A DNA stretch of 64,000 nucleotides from Vespa crabro (GCF_910589235.1 NC_060955.1:16174758-16238757), one strand, 5' to 3'. Counted from the first letter of the stretch, positions 35,551 through 47,633 are shown. Numbers and translations are program-made. The notes: a model not told the origin generated them from the letters alone.

Positions 35551-36449
35551 GATAGTGGCATTGCAAATAGCTACACACGTGATGAAATTCACGTTTACAA
35601 AGCGACTGTTTGTTCAATGTCCACATAAGCATATTGGTCGTACATTAATTCTTCCCCGGTATAAAGACCGTACTATCTACATGATTCGATTAATTGTTGA
35701 AATCGGAATGTTGTCATGAATAGCGAATAACGAAAGTGGAAATTCGACATCTTTCGTTCTAAATGTCATTAATAACTATAAAAAGTAAATAAACGATCCA
35801 CTTATAATATGGGTTCGTTTAATAAAACGTAAAAAATTGTGACTTTTGTTTTTCTAACAAGATAAAAAAGAGTTGTATAAAGTTGTATACATTTATCCTA
35901 TCTAATTGACCATCTTAAATGTCTCTATTATTTTTGATGATATAGGAATATATCTCAGGATAAAGTTGAATCGTTCGAAGAAGGAAATAGAATGATAATA
36001 TGGAAATTGTATAGCCCATGTAACTAGTATAACACTAGTATCTTGTAATCCTCTAAGGGATTCTATTTAAAATAATTCAATTCTTATTGTGTTTACAAGC
36101 AACGTAACCTACCTTCAGATGGACGGATAACAACGAAAGTTTCTAATTAGTGAAAATCGACGTTGATACGACGTTGATTTGACGAAATGTACGAACGAGA
36201 ATTAGGTTATTTCAATGATCGAGTACAATGCTAACGAGATAACGACACACAATACGAAGCTCTCCCTTTTCGATACGCTCGGGCTTCGATGTACGGCGAA
36301 CTCGGCCCTTTCCGTATACCGCCGTCATTGCATTTGCGGTCGCAAACAATGCTTCCAATGGTTGCAGCGCTCCAGGGGTTAAACGACGACGCATAATGCG
36401 CCATTGTGAAAACGAGTTAATTTATGCTGAACTTCGTCTCTCTCGTTTA
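35551..36449. other. Unique non-coding DNA
   Basis: Mostly AT-rich. The end (36240-36400) is a CpG-containing balanced segment open on the minus strand for 60 codons, with no recognisable product. Confidence 0.45.
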
Positions 36450-36454
36450 TTCAT

Positions 36455-36487
<33 letters not shown>

Positions 36488-36500
36488 TTTTCTTTCTCTT
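36450..36500. repeat. (CT)n microsatellite
   Basis: CT tract with CTTTT interruptions. Confidence 0.85.
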
Positions 36501-37044
36501 TTACTTTCTCATTCTATTCGTCGTTGCATGCCAACATCTGTCCTTTCCACGCCTTCGTTTGGACGCTAATTTTATCTTAAAAATTAGTACTTTCCTCGCC
36601 AAATTTCAGCCTTCGTTTCTCATTCTCTTCGTTGAACGATCTTTTTCTAATTGTCCCTTTCTTTCGTTAATAAAAGAACGATAATAGTTGAATTATAAAG
36701 AAGAAGCAAATAAATTATTACAATGGTATTATGCAATTCATAGATAAATGATCCCGATATATCCAACTATTTAATATTCATATATGTACGATTCGTAAGA
36801 TATATTTGAAATGTGATTAGAACTTCAGAAAGAGATTAACAAAGATTTTTATCGATTATTTATTCTAAAATTGATCGGAACAAATATAAAAAAGTTCCAA
36901 TTATATGCTAAAGAGAGAGAAAAAGATAGAAAAAAATAAAGAAAAAGAAATGCAGATAAACCCTATGAACAGAGAAAGAAAGAAACAATAGGAAGAAAAT
37001 AGCAATTCTCTTGAAGGAACTCGACACTGTCCGGAAACTTGTTC

Positions 37045-37236
37045 TCACGAACGGACGAGTTGCACGTTAAAGTCGTAGGCGTTTCTAGGTAGGAAATTTC
37101 GAAGAGCGGTTGTGTAGTCAGCGACGGCGATAAGCCGCCCTCCGGGCGAGACGAGCCAGCTAAGTAAAGGAACTTGCCAGACGAAAAGCCCGAGTCTCGC
37201 TGCTCCTACTACTACTATTACTAGTACTAGTACCAC
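37045..37236 (-). other. Short open frame in a GC-rich segment, unidentified
   Basis: On the minus strand 63 codons are open through a GC-rich, non-repetitive segment. The peptide begins with a hydrophobic Val/Leu run, partly from a TAG/TAC trinucleotide repeat, and continues LSWLVSPGGRLIAVADY. There is no ATG at its head (it starts at GTG), so it could only be coding as an internal exon. No clear acceptor is visible upstream. Family not recognised. Confidence 0.12.
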
Positions 37237-37835
37237 TATCTAGCCTCATGATCCGACGTAATATTACAGGCGCAACGGAGCTTTTGGTACTCGCCTGTTT
37301 ATTATTAGACGCCCACCTACCGCTTCTATAACCTGTGCCCTTACACTTCTATGTACCTACAAAGTGAACCAAGTGAGCCTTTAGATCCAAAGGATGAAGA
37401 TTTCGAACTGACAGCGAGTAAATAGGTAGCTACTATTAGTGAGCTTTTCTAACAATCGATTAAATTTGTATAATAAAAGTTTCACGTACATCATTCATTT
37501 GTTTATTTTACTTTATTTCTTTTTTTTTCTATTTCTTTATTCAACTAACCAAATTTTCATCGTAGACAAAATTGAATATATTCAACGTGTAATAGTTACG
37601 CAAGAAAATAAGTAGATATCACAAAAATTTTCACGCTGATGCTAGAATTAGAATATCTTTTATAATTTTTCCCATGGAAATTTCCGATGAGAGTTTGACA
37701 TGAAAGCTGTGCCTATAATATACGTAGTACGTAGGTACGTAGACGAACTAAACCGAACTAACATGTAAGGGAGTTCAAATTGTAACCCTTTGTAAACGCT
37801 TTAAGAGCCAGACTAATATGGCTACGGTAACATAC

Positions 37836-37839
<4 letters not shown>

Positions 37840-37874
<35 letters not shown>
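37840..37874. repeat. (TA)17 microsatellite
   Basis: Uninterrupted TA run of about 34 bp. Confidence 0.95.
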
Positions 37875-37878
<4 letters not shown>

Positions 37879-38076
37879 AATATATAAAACACAAAGAAAC
37901 CCATTATACATATAGTCATACGAAACCGGAGGAATATTTCTTGTCCGTGTGCTTTATTATTCTATTCGAGAAACTCCTTCAACGTTGTAGAAAAAAATTG
38001 TTCGACGTGAACGCACCCCAAGGATAAATAAGTGACGTAAAAAAGATTAATAAAACCTGAGAAAAAATCGTAGACT

Positions 38077-38101
38077 AGAGAGAGAGAGAGAGAAAGAGAG
38101 A
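38077..38101. repeat. (GA)n microsatellite
   Basis: About 24 bp with one AAA interruption. Confidence 0.85.
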
Positions 38102-38299
38102 ATAAACTTTAAACAGTATTTTTTTTAGTCCGTTGGCATTAAAAAATAACGATGCTATCGGAACTCAGATAGAATTGTTATATGCTCCCTCGAGACGTCA
38201 CTTCTCCTCTTTCGTTTCGTATTTTATTTCTTTCTTTATCGTCAGCTACGTTGCTATCAAGATGCGTGCATATACTTCTAGAAATTGGATTGATAAAAT

Positions 38300-39600
38300 C
38301 ACGTAATAATACCGATTAAAGTGTATGTATTCTAATGAGATATTTTGAAAAAATATTTAATTCTCAATTATGAGTCGTTTACTTTAAAAGTCTATTTTTC
38401 AAAAATATCAAGTTATAATTTATAACAGATACAGTTCTTACGTGATCTTTTCATTTTTAAACAATTTACAAATGTTTAGTATGTTTAAATTCACTGATAT
38501 TTTAATAAATTAGATTAATTAGTTAACTAAATTATAAAAATAGTTAAATAAATAAGATTAATTAGATTAATTAGAAATCGTAAAAATTTCGTAAGTGGCT
38601 TGTAAGTGGCTTAAGTCCATGTTTGAACGATAAATTTGTTATCGCATTAGGAAAAATCAACGAACTTTAATAATATTGAGTTGCCATTGTATAAACCATT
38701 TTATAAAATTATAAAAATAATCACAACACCTAAATACAAATGTATAATGAATTTATTGCAGTATATACCACCTGTACACCATGATTATCTTAAATCTCTC
38801 CTGAATGCATAAAATGAAGGAGATATAAATATAGTATAATTTTACTGCATAATTCTTTTAAAATTGAATAAATGTTCAATATTTATTTTTACAACGCGAA
38901 ATCATAGTTTTATTATTTATTTTAAAGTTATAATTTTTTTCAAAGGACTTATGCTTTTCAAAAAACTAAAAAAATCACCTCATTAATTTTTAAAGTAGCT
39001 TAAGTCCATTTATGGCCACTAAAGACATCCTACTTTTTAAATAATGTTTATTAAGATGATTGAATTAGTACATTACACATTTTTCTAAACGCAAAAATAT
39101 TATACTACCATATTATCAATAACCAATATTTTTAAATTGATTCAAACAATTTAAAAAAAAAATGAACTAAAGCCTCTTTCAAAATAAACAGCTCATATAG
39201 AACAATATCATACGATTTCGAAGTAACATAATTTTTCTCATATTCTGAAATTTCAATTCTTTTTTCAACGTGTGAATCAAAAAAATGGAAAAACTTTGTT
39301 CTCTTTGCAAATTTTCTAAGGGAGAAAAACAAGAGCAATATTGTTGAGATTATAAATGCCACAAGTGAGATTATAAATGCTACAAGTTGTTTTTAATAAG
39401 TAATAATAAAGAACAATACAAATAGATACTAAATGCAATATTAATACAATAGGTGAAAAATTCAATTTATTGAATATAAACGTTAAATAAAGAATATAGA
39501 TTCTATTATTTTCGAAAATTAATCATTATCGACACGACAAGTATCAATGTAATTACATACTACTCAATCATTAAACGTGGGATATGATTTTAAAATTAAG
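38300..39600. other. Very AT-rich block with short direct repeats, possible decayed transposon
   Basis: The block is distinctly more AT-rich than its neighbours and free of GA/CT repeats. gtaagtggctt is duplicated in tandem at 38591-38612 and followed by aagtccat. A similar string, gtagcttaagtccat, recurs about 400 bp on, near 38995. A 21-bp tandem duplication (gagattataaatgc..acaag) lies at 39345-39386. Just before it, 39273-39345 translates on the plus strand to a Cys-containing stretch (EKLCSLCKFSKGEKQEQYC) broken by stops. This vaguely recalls the Cys-rich tail of piggyBac transposases. No terminal inverted repeats were found, so the identity is unproven. Confidence 0.25.
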
Positions 39601-40909
39601 GACGTTCTCGACGCTTCAGTTTAAACAAAACACAAAAAGACTTTAAGTAACAAATTACCTTTTCCATGTTCTATCTCCTCTTTTCCCATTTCCATTTTCG
39701 TGAAATTTCGTCCCCACGAATTGTCACGAGGAGCATGCGAAAGGATTTATAGATAGCAAGGCTATAGCACGCGAGGCCATTCATTGTTATTCATCGCTGG
39801 GCGTAAATAACTAGAATCGGTCGTGATATCCGGTGAACAAAAGCAGCGAAACATGGGTAGGGGATGAAGAAGGGAAGGAGAAGAGGGAGAGAAAAAATGC
39901 TCGAAGAAACGCGTGCATGCGGCTGACCTCGACGATCTTTCACTCATTCGGCATCGCGACCTCAAACGCGAATCTCTCTTCCTCTTCCTCTTGTTCTTCT
40001 TCTTCGTCTTCTTCTTTTTTTTCTTCATTTTCTAAAACGAAAAAATAAAAACAAGTACCTCAACCCATATTTCATTCTAGCGTTCGGTATTTCCGGTCAG
40101 CCGATCTCGAATCAGTTTCGACTATCTCAACCAATCCTTTTTGCCCAACGTATCACGTACATTTCACGAATGTAATGTTATTGAAAGAAAGAACAAATGA
40201 AAAGAAAATGGATTTATCGTAATTATGGTTTATCGTCATAATTATTTCTTTTTATTATCCTTATACGTAAAAATAAATAGAGAAATTTATCTTGCAAATG
40301 AAACGCCATCAAGAGAAAGAAATATAAATGCCGAGAAAATAGACTATTTATAGTAATTGAAATGGTCGTTTCTTGGATAGAAAATAAAAGTAATTTAAGA
40401 TTTGAAAAGCAAGTGAAGAGGTAAAAGAAAAGGAACGTTGACGTTTATGAAAGGATGAAACTCAGATGCTTTCCTTTTTCAAGAACAGTCTCTCGAAGTT
40501 CGAATGCTTCGTTTTCATCTGAAAGATCTTACCTTGACTTTCCAGGTTCACCCAGAGAAGGAAAGAAGAAAAAGGAAAGCAGTAGTTTATAACGCGCGTC
40601 TCGTACTTTAGTCAAAAGAACAAGACGACAGCAGTTTCGCGGTTATGAACGGTCTTTCGTGGTGCCTCTCGAAAGCCGTCTTTTTCCTTGAAAGTATATT
40701 TTCTTCGCCGGTGAAGGAACATTACAACATATTTCTATGTATACCTATATATAAATATATGTATATTGTATACGCATACGTATGCAGGAAAGCACATATA
40801 TAACTACTGAGAGACCGCCGAAGTTTGGTCTTTGAATTTGAAAGCTTTAAATTTGATTCCCCCTCTTTGGGCCTTTAAAAGCATGTTGTATATAGCGACA
40901 AGAAGAAAA
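39601..40909. other. Unique non-coding DNA
   Basis: Purine strip at 39855-39895 and TTC/CTT strip at 39971-40030, then unique sequence. A perfect 12-bp palindrome gcatacgtatgc lies at 40774-40785 in a TA-rich strip. Confidence 0.5.
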
Positions 40910-40915
40910 AGAGAA

Positions 40916-40947
<32 letters not shown>

Positions 40948-40977
40948 AAGATTAAGAGAAAGAGAGAAAGAGAGAGT
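40910..40977. repeat. (GA)n microsatellite
   Basis: Interrupted GA/GAAA tract with a pure GA core at 40922-40947. Confidence 0.9.
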
Positions 40978-41236
40978 TACAGCTCGCGGAAATTGGTAGT
41001 CGACCTAATCTCAGCGAAGCTTTTCAGTCGACCCGTGTTTCACAGAAAATTCGAAACCTGCAGTATCCCCCTAGGTTCTTGTCTTTGAACGTTCGCTAGT
41101 GTACATCGTCACCTCCATGACGACAGGAACGACAACGTGTAAAAGGAAACTGTACGGGTACCTCACGTCAGAAAGTGTTGGGCTTGCAGTGCTTCCTAAA
41201 AGCTCCGTTCACTTGCTCTCTTGTGTAGTAACACGT

Positions 41237-41239
<3 letters not shown>

Positions 41240-41281
<42 letters not shown>
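41240..41281. repeat. (CT)18 microsatellite
   Basis: Mostly pure CT, about 40 bp. Confidence 0.9.
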
Positions 41282-41374
41282 CCTTTATCATTCCTTCTCT
41301 CTTCACATAATGCTTGTGGAAATTGCTAAACTTCAAATTTACAGACCATAAATCATTTTGCAATCGCCTATTTC

Positions 41375-41380
<6 letters not shown>

Positions 41381-41432
<52 letters not shown>
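41381..41432. repeat. (CT)26 microsatellite
   Basis: Pure CT, about 52 bp, lying 100 bp after a first CT tract in the same orientation. Confidence 0.95.
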
Positions 41433-41436
<4 letters not shown>

Positions 41437-42214
41437 ACGATATCGTTTTTTAACGAAGCTTAACAGTGCATACTTTGATGTGAGAAACTCTTAAAAACCT
41501 CCCAGTATTACATCTTATTCTCCTATCTCTTTTCATGGATTTACATTACTAATACTAATCTCGTATTTTATCTCGCACACGCAACCGTCAATTATTTTAA
41601 CATTAATTCCATTTGTCACTGTCATTATTTTCATCGACACTTACGTTGTATTTATCAAAAATTTTACATTTCTATCTTAAATTCATACTTTACCCTTTCT
41701 ACTTTGCAATTTAATTCGTCTTCATAAAATCTAATAAATTTCAATCTATCCTTTATTCTTTTATCAAGTAGTATAGAAGGAATATTATCCTAATGAGGAA
41801 AAGATGTAAATGATATATCTTAGAATGGACTAGATCGTGAATATCTTTTTCAGAAAAGAAAAGATGAACAATAAAAAGTATAGAGCGAGGAGACATTGAG
41901 AGAGTAATAAAAATATAGCACGAATAAATCACACGAAAGAGGTAGGATTGTGAAGAGAATACTGTCCTCTTTTTATTTCATATTTGCAACGAAGTACCTT
42001 GAAAAGAAAAAAGAAGCTTGAATGCGTACTACTCCGACGCGTAATCAAAGTATGTGGAAGAAGAGACAAACACGAAAGAATCGAAGGACGACGTCTCCGG
42101 GGCAGCAACCGTCGACATTTTAGTACAAACAATCCCCCGCGCTTGCAGAGAGCTTGCGCACTAGAATGTAGCCGCGAAGAGAGCGGTCACGAGCGAGAAA
42201 TTATTCTTTTTGTC

Positions 42215-42252
42215 TCTCTCTTTCTCTCTCACTCTTTCTCTCTCCTTCTCTC

Positions 42253-42312
<60 letters not shown>
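42215..42312. repeat. (CT)n microsatellite
   Basis: About 95 bp of CT with few interruptions, grading into CTTT. First of four alternating CT/GA tracts around the GC-rich islet. Confidence 0.95.
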
Positions 42313-42378
42313 GCTATCTCTTAACAGAGTTACGCTCGACGAATGGAAAGGAAGGAGATAGACCGAAGGAACATCGAG

Positions 42379-42473
42379 AAAGAGAGAGAGAGAGAAAGAG
42401 ATAAATGAATAGACGAACAGAGAGAGAGAAAGAGAAAGATGAATAGACGAACAGAGAGAAAGAAAGAGGATGC
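42379..42473. repeat. (GA)n with a 34-bp tandem duplication
   Basis: GA-rich sequence containing tgaatagacgaacagagaga at 42406 and again at 42440, a 34-bp offset. It is opposed to the CT tracts on either side. Confidence 0.8.
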
Positions 42474-42578
42474 TGCGCACTAGCACGAGTCACCCCTTTT
42501 GCTGCCCTTCTCTTCTTCTCGTCATGGCATCGTTCGTCCTTTTCCAATAGTCGTCTCGCGCGTGCTCGTCGATCTCTA

Positions 42579-42581
<3 letters not shown>

Positions 42582-42642
<61 letters not shown>
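42582..42642. repeat. (CT)n microsatellite
   Basis: About 60 bp of CT with one CTTT interruption, ending directly at the GC-rich islet. Confidence 0.95.
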
Positions 42643-42644
42643 AG

Positions 42645-42838
42645 AGAGTCGCCGGCGCTCCCACATCTCGGCTCGGCGGCAGGCTCTCTCGCAGTCCGCC
42701 GGCGACTCTTCGATGGGAGCGACGGGTTCGCAGCTACTAACGGTTCGCCGGGTGTCACGTTTCCGTCGACGGAAATAAATGGAACGTCGGCCGATCTGAG
42801 TACTGTGAGGTCGACACGCGACGAGAGATCTATAAAAG
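42645..42838 (+). promoter_or_regulatory. GC/CpG-rich islet with TATA box, candidate promoter
   Basis: About 190 bp of high-GC, CpG-rich sequence in an otherwise AT-rich window. It opens with a perfect 13-bp inverted repeat, agagtcgccggcg (42645-42657) against cgccggcgactct (42697-42709), around a 39-nt loop. It closes with a consensus TATA box, tataaaag, at 42831-42838. The bases 25-30 downstream fall in a GA tract rather than a recognisable initiator. CT/GA tracts on both sides could bind a GAGA-type factor, as at many fly promoters. A second CpG-rich patch lies at 42020-42200. Taken together this is the most promoter-like locus in the window, but no downstream gene is identified, so it could be an enhancer or a conserved element. 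Confidence 0.3.
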
Positions 42839-42849
42839 CGGTGCAACTA

Positions 42850-42853
42850 AGAG

Positions 42854-42905
<52 letters not shown>

Positions 42906-42918
42906 AGAAAGGAAGAGT
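42850..42918. repeat. (GA)n microsatellite
   Basis: GA/GAAA tract of about 65 bp, starting 12 bp after the TATA box. Confidence 0.95.
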
Positions 42919-43488
42919 GAAACGAAAAGAACGAACGAGACACGAAGGTCCGCGAAAGCTTTTTACGTCCAAATGACGATTTTTCTATGCTTTAAGTTCT
43001 TTCTTTCCTAAACTCGAAAGCTCTAATCAAGAAAAGATCAATCGCGACTATTCTCTCCTTTCTCTTTTTTGATATCGCAAACAGTTGTGCTTATTACGTT
43101 CGAACTTTTTTGAGATTTTCCCACGAAGTGAGTTTTCTTACTTCCGCCGAACCATTTGACGGACCTCGTTCGTTCAACATTTCGTTTGACTCTCTGTCGG
43201 AGAAAAAAAAAGCGCGCGTTTCATCTTCTTCTTTCTTTTTTTTTGGGTATACAAAGCTCCTGTAAAAAAAAAAAAGAAAAAAAGGAAATGTGATTAACCA
43301 AGATAGAAACAGTCCACGAAAGGGTTCTTCCTTTAAAAAGCGCGTTCCGCCTCGGTGACCACAAGCTACGACGGGATGGGGTGACGCGTCGGATGAATCA
43401 AAGGGAAACTTAATGGATACGACGAGAGCAATTGTTCGCTACGAGGGCTACCGAGTCGAAGGTACTTAACGACCTTTCGTTACGCATT
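42919..43488. other. Unique non-coding DNA downstream of the GC-rich islet
   Basis: Contains an A-rich strip at 43266-43288. A possible donor aag|gtactt lies at 43459-43464. If the islet is a plus-strand promoter, this stretch would be its 5' leader. No coding sequence seen. Confidence 0.35.
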
Positions 43489-43573
<85 letters not shown>

Positions 43574-43574
43574 C
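43489..43574. repeat. (CT)n-(TATC)7 compound microsatellite
   Basis: CT tract of about 55 bp followed by about seven TATC units. Confidence 0.95.
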
Positions 43575-43609
43575 TTTCACTCTCTTTCTCTTCCTCCTTC
43601 TCTTTCCCT

Positions 43610-43840
43610 TCTCCTCTCTTTAAAGTTATTTTCGCACTCACACGCCGTCACAAAATACTCTCGGTGCTCTCGACGAACCAACTCGAGAATATTACTTTGA
43701 TCGATCGATATCGGTATGATCGAGAGTGCTTTCTGGCGGCAAGCTTTCTCGATGTTTCCGATAAGTGAACAAATTGGGTAGAAATTATGGTCACTGTGAC
43801 CGCTTACTCGATGAATGATCTGACAGGGTGCACTATGCAT
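43610..43840 (-). other. ATG-initiated 77-codon open segment, unidentified
   Basis: An ATG at 43838-43840 (minus strand) opens about 77 high-complexity codons (MHSAPCQIIHRVSGHSDHNF...) before the frame enters a GA microsatellite. No domain recognised, and the repeat at the end argues against a complete gene. A donor-like ga|gtaagc lies 35 nt in. Confidence 0.12.
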
Positions 43841-46373
43841 AGTGAATCAGTGGACTGTACAATATCATGGAATGGTCACCTGAACGTGTTCACTTCAACC
43901 TAGACGCAACACAAGTTTTCCGGGTTAATTACGTTTCTGTAGGGCTAGATTAGGCGATTCTTCTTTGGCACAGCATTGCTTTTCGAATGGTTCTTCTTAT
44001 CGATTGTTATCGAGTGTTCATATATCGAAAAAGACTGTATTTCATCTTTTATAGATGACTTTTAGCCATAAAACGTTTCTAGAAAGCTCATTCTTACTAG
44101 CGATAACATTATCTCTAGCTTTCGATGGCGTTGTATTGTCCCTCCGGATTTCTCCAACTACCCTCTATCTATCTATCTTTATTTTTCCTTCTCTTTCTCC
44201 CCATGCATTCGATATTCGAGCGTAATCACGTCGACGCCGCGAACGAACGTTTCGTTTCACACGATCCTATCCAATGTAATTGCTAAAGTTTCCAACACCA
44301 TAACGAAGTTTACATTCGTAGCTATCGGTGTTCACGAACTGTAACGAAATATCAAAGCTTCTCTCTGTCCTCTTTTTCTCTTTCTCCGTCTCTTTCTGTC
44401 TTTCGTATCAAATAATATGTAGTTTACGAAATTGGAGAATCGAGGCACATGGTATGCGGTAGTCATGTAGAATCTATGAAAATAGACGAAGCTGAAAATT
44501 TCTTTACAACTCGTCACTAGGCAAGGTTTTTAACGCTACTATTTCCGCGCTAAAATATAAATATATATTCGAGCTATTCGTACGTGTGTGTGCATACGAT
44601 ACCATCGAACTTCTCGTTGTTACAAAAGCCGCTCGACCTCCCTTTTCGAAATGGAAAAAACATAAAAAAGAGAAAAAAAGGCATATATACGGGTTCATAC
44701 CTGTATATAAGAGAGAAAATTTTCCAACGTGTTCTCTTGCGACTCCCGGAGCATTAGAATTCGAACGAGGACCAAAACGAACTCGGTGTACGAGTACGCA
44801 AACTGCGAAAAAGCATACGCGACGTCATTCGAAATAAATTCTCGCATACATAAAATATAGACGAGTTCTGCTTTCTATTCGTAATTATACCGAATTTTTT
44901 TTTCCAATATTATTTATTTACCGCGTCTCTTCTTTTATTATAAGCTCATTAGAAAGTTATCGATAAAATAATAATAAGAATAAAATCAATTTTAATCGAA
45001 ATCGTCTTGTCTCGCAAACAATCCGATATCGGAAAAGGATTAGCGTTTTCCGTTGCGAGAGACAGGGTCGAACTAGTATCAAATGATTTTGAAGCGAACT
45101 ATAGCAAGGAATAGCTATAATGAAGCGAGAAAGTAGAGCTTATACATGAATAAGATATGAATATGCATAACTATATTGTTTAACACGACGGTTTGAAAAT
45201 GATAACGATGTATGTTTACCGATACTAGGATAGTAAGATATCAATGTAATACTTTTTCTTTATTTTTCATTCAAATTCAATAATTTGATTATTTTTATTG
45301 AAAATTCCACCATCAAGATTGTTTACTAAATAAACTTTATTTATTTCTACATTCGCAATTTTTATCAAAAGAGTCATATCGAACGAATCGCGAATTAATT
45401 TGTAAAAAGTAAATATAGTCCATGGGATGCAGCAAACTTTGACCGTGAATGTGTAAAAAGAGAGCAAAGATCTATATAAAGAGAAAAGTAGGGAAACGGG
45501 AAAAGAAAAAGAAATAAAACGAACGTATTTCTATGTAGGTGAACTCGCTCTGACGTCAAAAGCTATCGTTCAAGCTCACAAACTCCGGAGTTAACGATTT
45601 ATCGATCGCTATCAGAATTTTGAATGGAACTCGATGCACAGCTTTAAGTTGAACTTTTAATTATATAAACCAGGATAAACTTAGAAGTTTTTTTACGAAT
45701 GACGCGCAATCCGGGAAATATTTGCTGTTATTAATTTTCCTTGCTATAAAAGCGATTTGGACCATATAAAAACGATAAATCCTCTAAAAAACAGCCAAAA
45801 CATTTTTGATAAAATCGAAAAAGACAACTCCTACATGATCCTTTCTTCTATCACCACTCATACTTTTTATCTCCTCAGCAGAATTTATTTGCACTTAGAT
45901 GCAAAAATACGATAAATATTTCGAGAATCGACATTCATTTTCGTTATAGGTACATATTTCCCCTACCCCTCTCCTCTCTCTCTCTTTCTTTCTCCCTCTT
46001 TCTATCTCTATCTCTTAATCGTCCCGACAGATTCGTTGAATCCGAGCAGTCAGCTTGACGGGCCAAATTTTCGCGGCAGTTTTTGAACAGAACGGATTTC
46101 CCAGGCGTATTCGACTCGTTTCTCTTTTATACTCACTCGCGCGTCCACGCACACATACACACACACAAATGCGCACAAAAGAGCTGAACTACACGGACTA
46201 ACTTTTTATTTACTGATTTTAGGGAAAGGAAAAAGTGTTTCGTATAAAAAACCGAAGCCATTGCCGTCGGACGTGTACAAAAAGAACATTTAAATTAAAC
46301 GTCATATTCGTATAATTATATTATGGAGACGACTAAAAATAAATAATTATTTTTTTAAATATATTCTATCTAC

Positions 46374-46378
<5 letters not shown>
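43841..46378. other. Unique non-coding DNA
   Basis: No gene recognised. A short CA run is at 46148-46167, a CT strip at 45967-46015, and AT-rich sequence at 44880-45000 and 45240-45420. A near-palindrome tgaacgtgttca lies within a ggtcacctgaac context near 43875. Confidence 0.5.

Positions 46379-46409
<31 letters not shown>
46379..46409. repeat. (TA)15 microsatellite
   Basis: Uninterrupted TA run of about 30 bp. Confidence 0.95.
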
Positions 46410-46411
<2 letters not shown>

Positions 46412-46918
46412 TTTTAACAAGCACGTACGTCGAGAACACTTTCCAAATCGATGGGAAATTAAATCGCGAAACGAAGCTAGAGATGTTTCGCGATCGATCG
46501 TCCTCGAATAGGAGGAGGGTGCTCGTTTCGTTGTTATCGTCGCAACTCTCGCGTTCGAAATGGCTGGGAAGTCCGTCGTTCGACTTGAAAGATCACGGTA
46601 TCGAGAATTAAATTTCCATCAGGACCGAACGAATACAACGTGCCGAGCTGGTTACGACGTCATCTTCTCACGCTCGGCTGCTCGTCCGGGAAGGAGTTCT
46701 TCTCCCTCTTTCTTTTACCTCTTTCTCGTCGGCAACTATCTCTCTCTCCGTGAGACGAAAAATTATTTAGTAAGGACCATTAATGTTCCGTCGGCGTTCA
46801 TAAATCGACGTGGTTTATCGTGAAAGGGCTACATAAGTACTCACTTTGTTCGACCGGCTAGTATCCAGCTCGTAACGACGCCTTAATGAAGTCGTAAAAC
46901 GACGACAAACGACCATCA
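46410..46918. other. CpG-containing unique DNA
   Basis: Balanced composition. The plus strand is open from an ATG at 46560 for 87 codons (MAGKSVVRLERSRYRELNF...), a non-repetitive peptide I cannot assign. No splice context stands out. Confidence 0.25.
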
Positions 46919-46936
46919 TTTTCTCTTTTCTCTCTC

Positions 46937-46983
<47 letters not shown>

Positions 46984-46984
46984 C
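46919..46984. repeat. (CT)n microsatellite
   Basis: CT/CTTT tract of about 64 bp. Confidence 0.9.
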
Positions 46985-47486
46985 TCGCACGCACACTCTC
47001 CCTTTATTTCTGTCTATCCATCTCGATGATTTTACAATCTCGATCGAACCGATCTAGATCTCCCAAATTTGATCCCTCAACGCTCTTAACAACGGGTTAG
47101 TCTCTCATCTCTCTTCACCACACAAAATAAAAAGAAAAAGAGAGGAAAAAATCCGATAGGCAACGAACAAACTGCAACGAAATTCATGTCCGTAACACGC
47201 GCGGTTAGTCGTCGTATCGTACAAAAAAAAAATCGAAAAAAAGTCGAAAAAAATCGAAGACCTTCGGAAAAGAGTGAAATTTGCATCGTACGTTGTTTCT
47301 AGCTTCCATTTCTCTCTATCTATCTCTCTGTCATGTACATAGAACAAGATACAACATTATGGGATGTCGAGTATCACTGTTCCGTGGCGGCTACAAGCGC
47401 AATCGAGCAGTTCGCACGATTCTCGTGTAAAAAGGCATTAACGAGTTTCCTGCGTTTCGATCCAGCATATCGAAAGAGTGAGCGAG

Positions 47487-47488
47487 AT

Positions 47489-47529
<41 letters not shown>
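47487..47529. repeat. (GA)n microsatellite
   Basis: Pure GA run of about 38 bp after an AAAGA lead-in. Confidence 0.95.
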
Positions 47530-47533
<4 letters not shown>

Positions 47534-47633
47534 TATACATATACTAGAATCCGATAGCACGAGCAAACGTAATCCGCGAGCTCGGTGTAAACACGGCGTT
47601 TGCCATGAACAATCCGATAACGAAGTGCTCCGT

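Noticed and set aside
35076..35632. 161- and 143-codon minus-strand frames with poly-Arg and poly-Glu blocks
   Set aside because: Product of the CTT/GAA and GATA/GA arrays read in two frames. The unique ends show no domain.
42499..43011. 170-codon plus-strand frame through the GC-rich islet
   Set aside because: Both ends are Ser-Leu and Arg-Glu repeat. The middle 70 codons are GC-rich but match nothing, and the islet looks more like a promoter than an exon.
43868..43890. ggtcacctgaac as an ecdysone-type response element
   Set aside because: The half-sites are spaced by two bases rather than one and the match is partial, so it is indistinguishable from chance.
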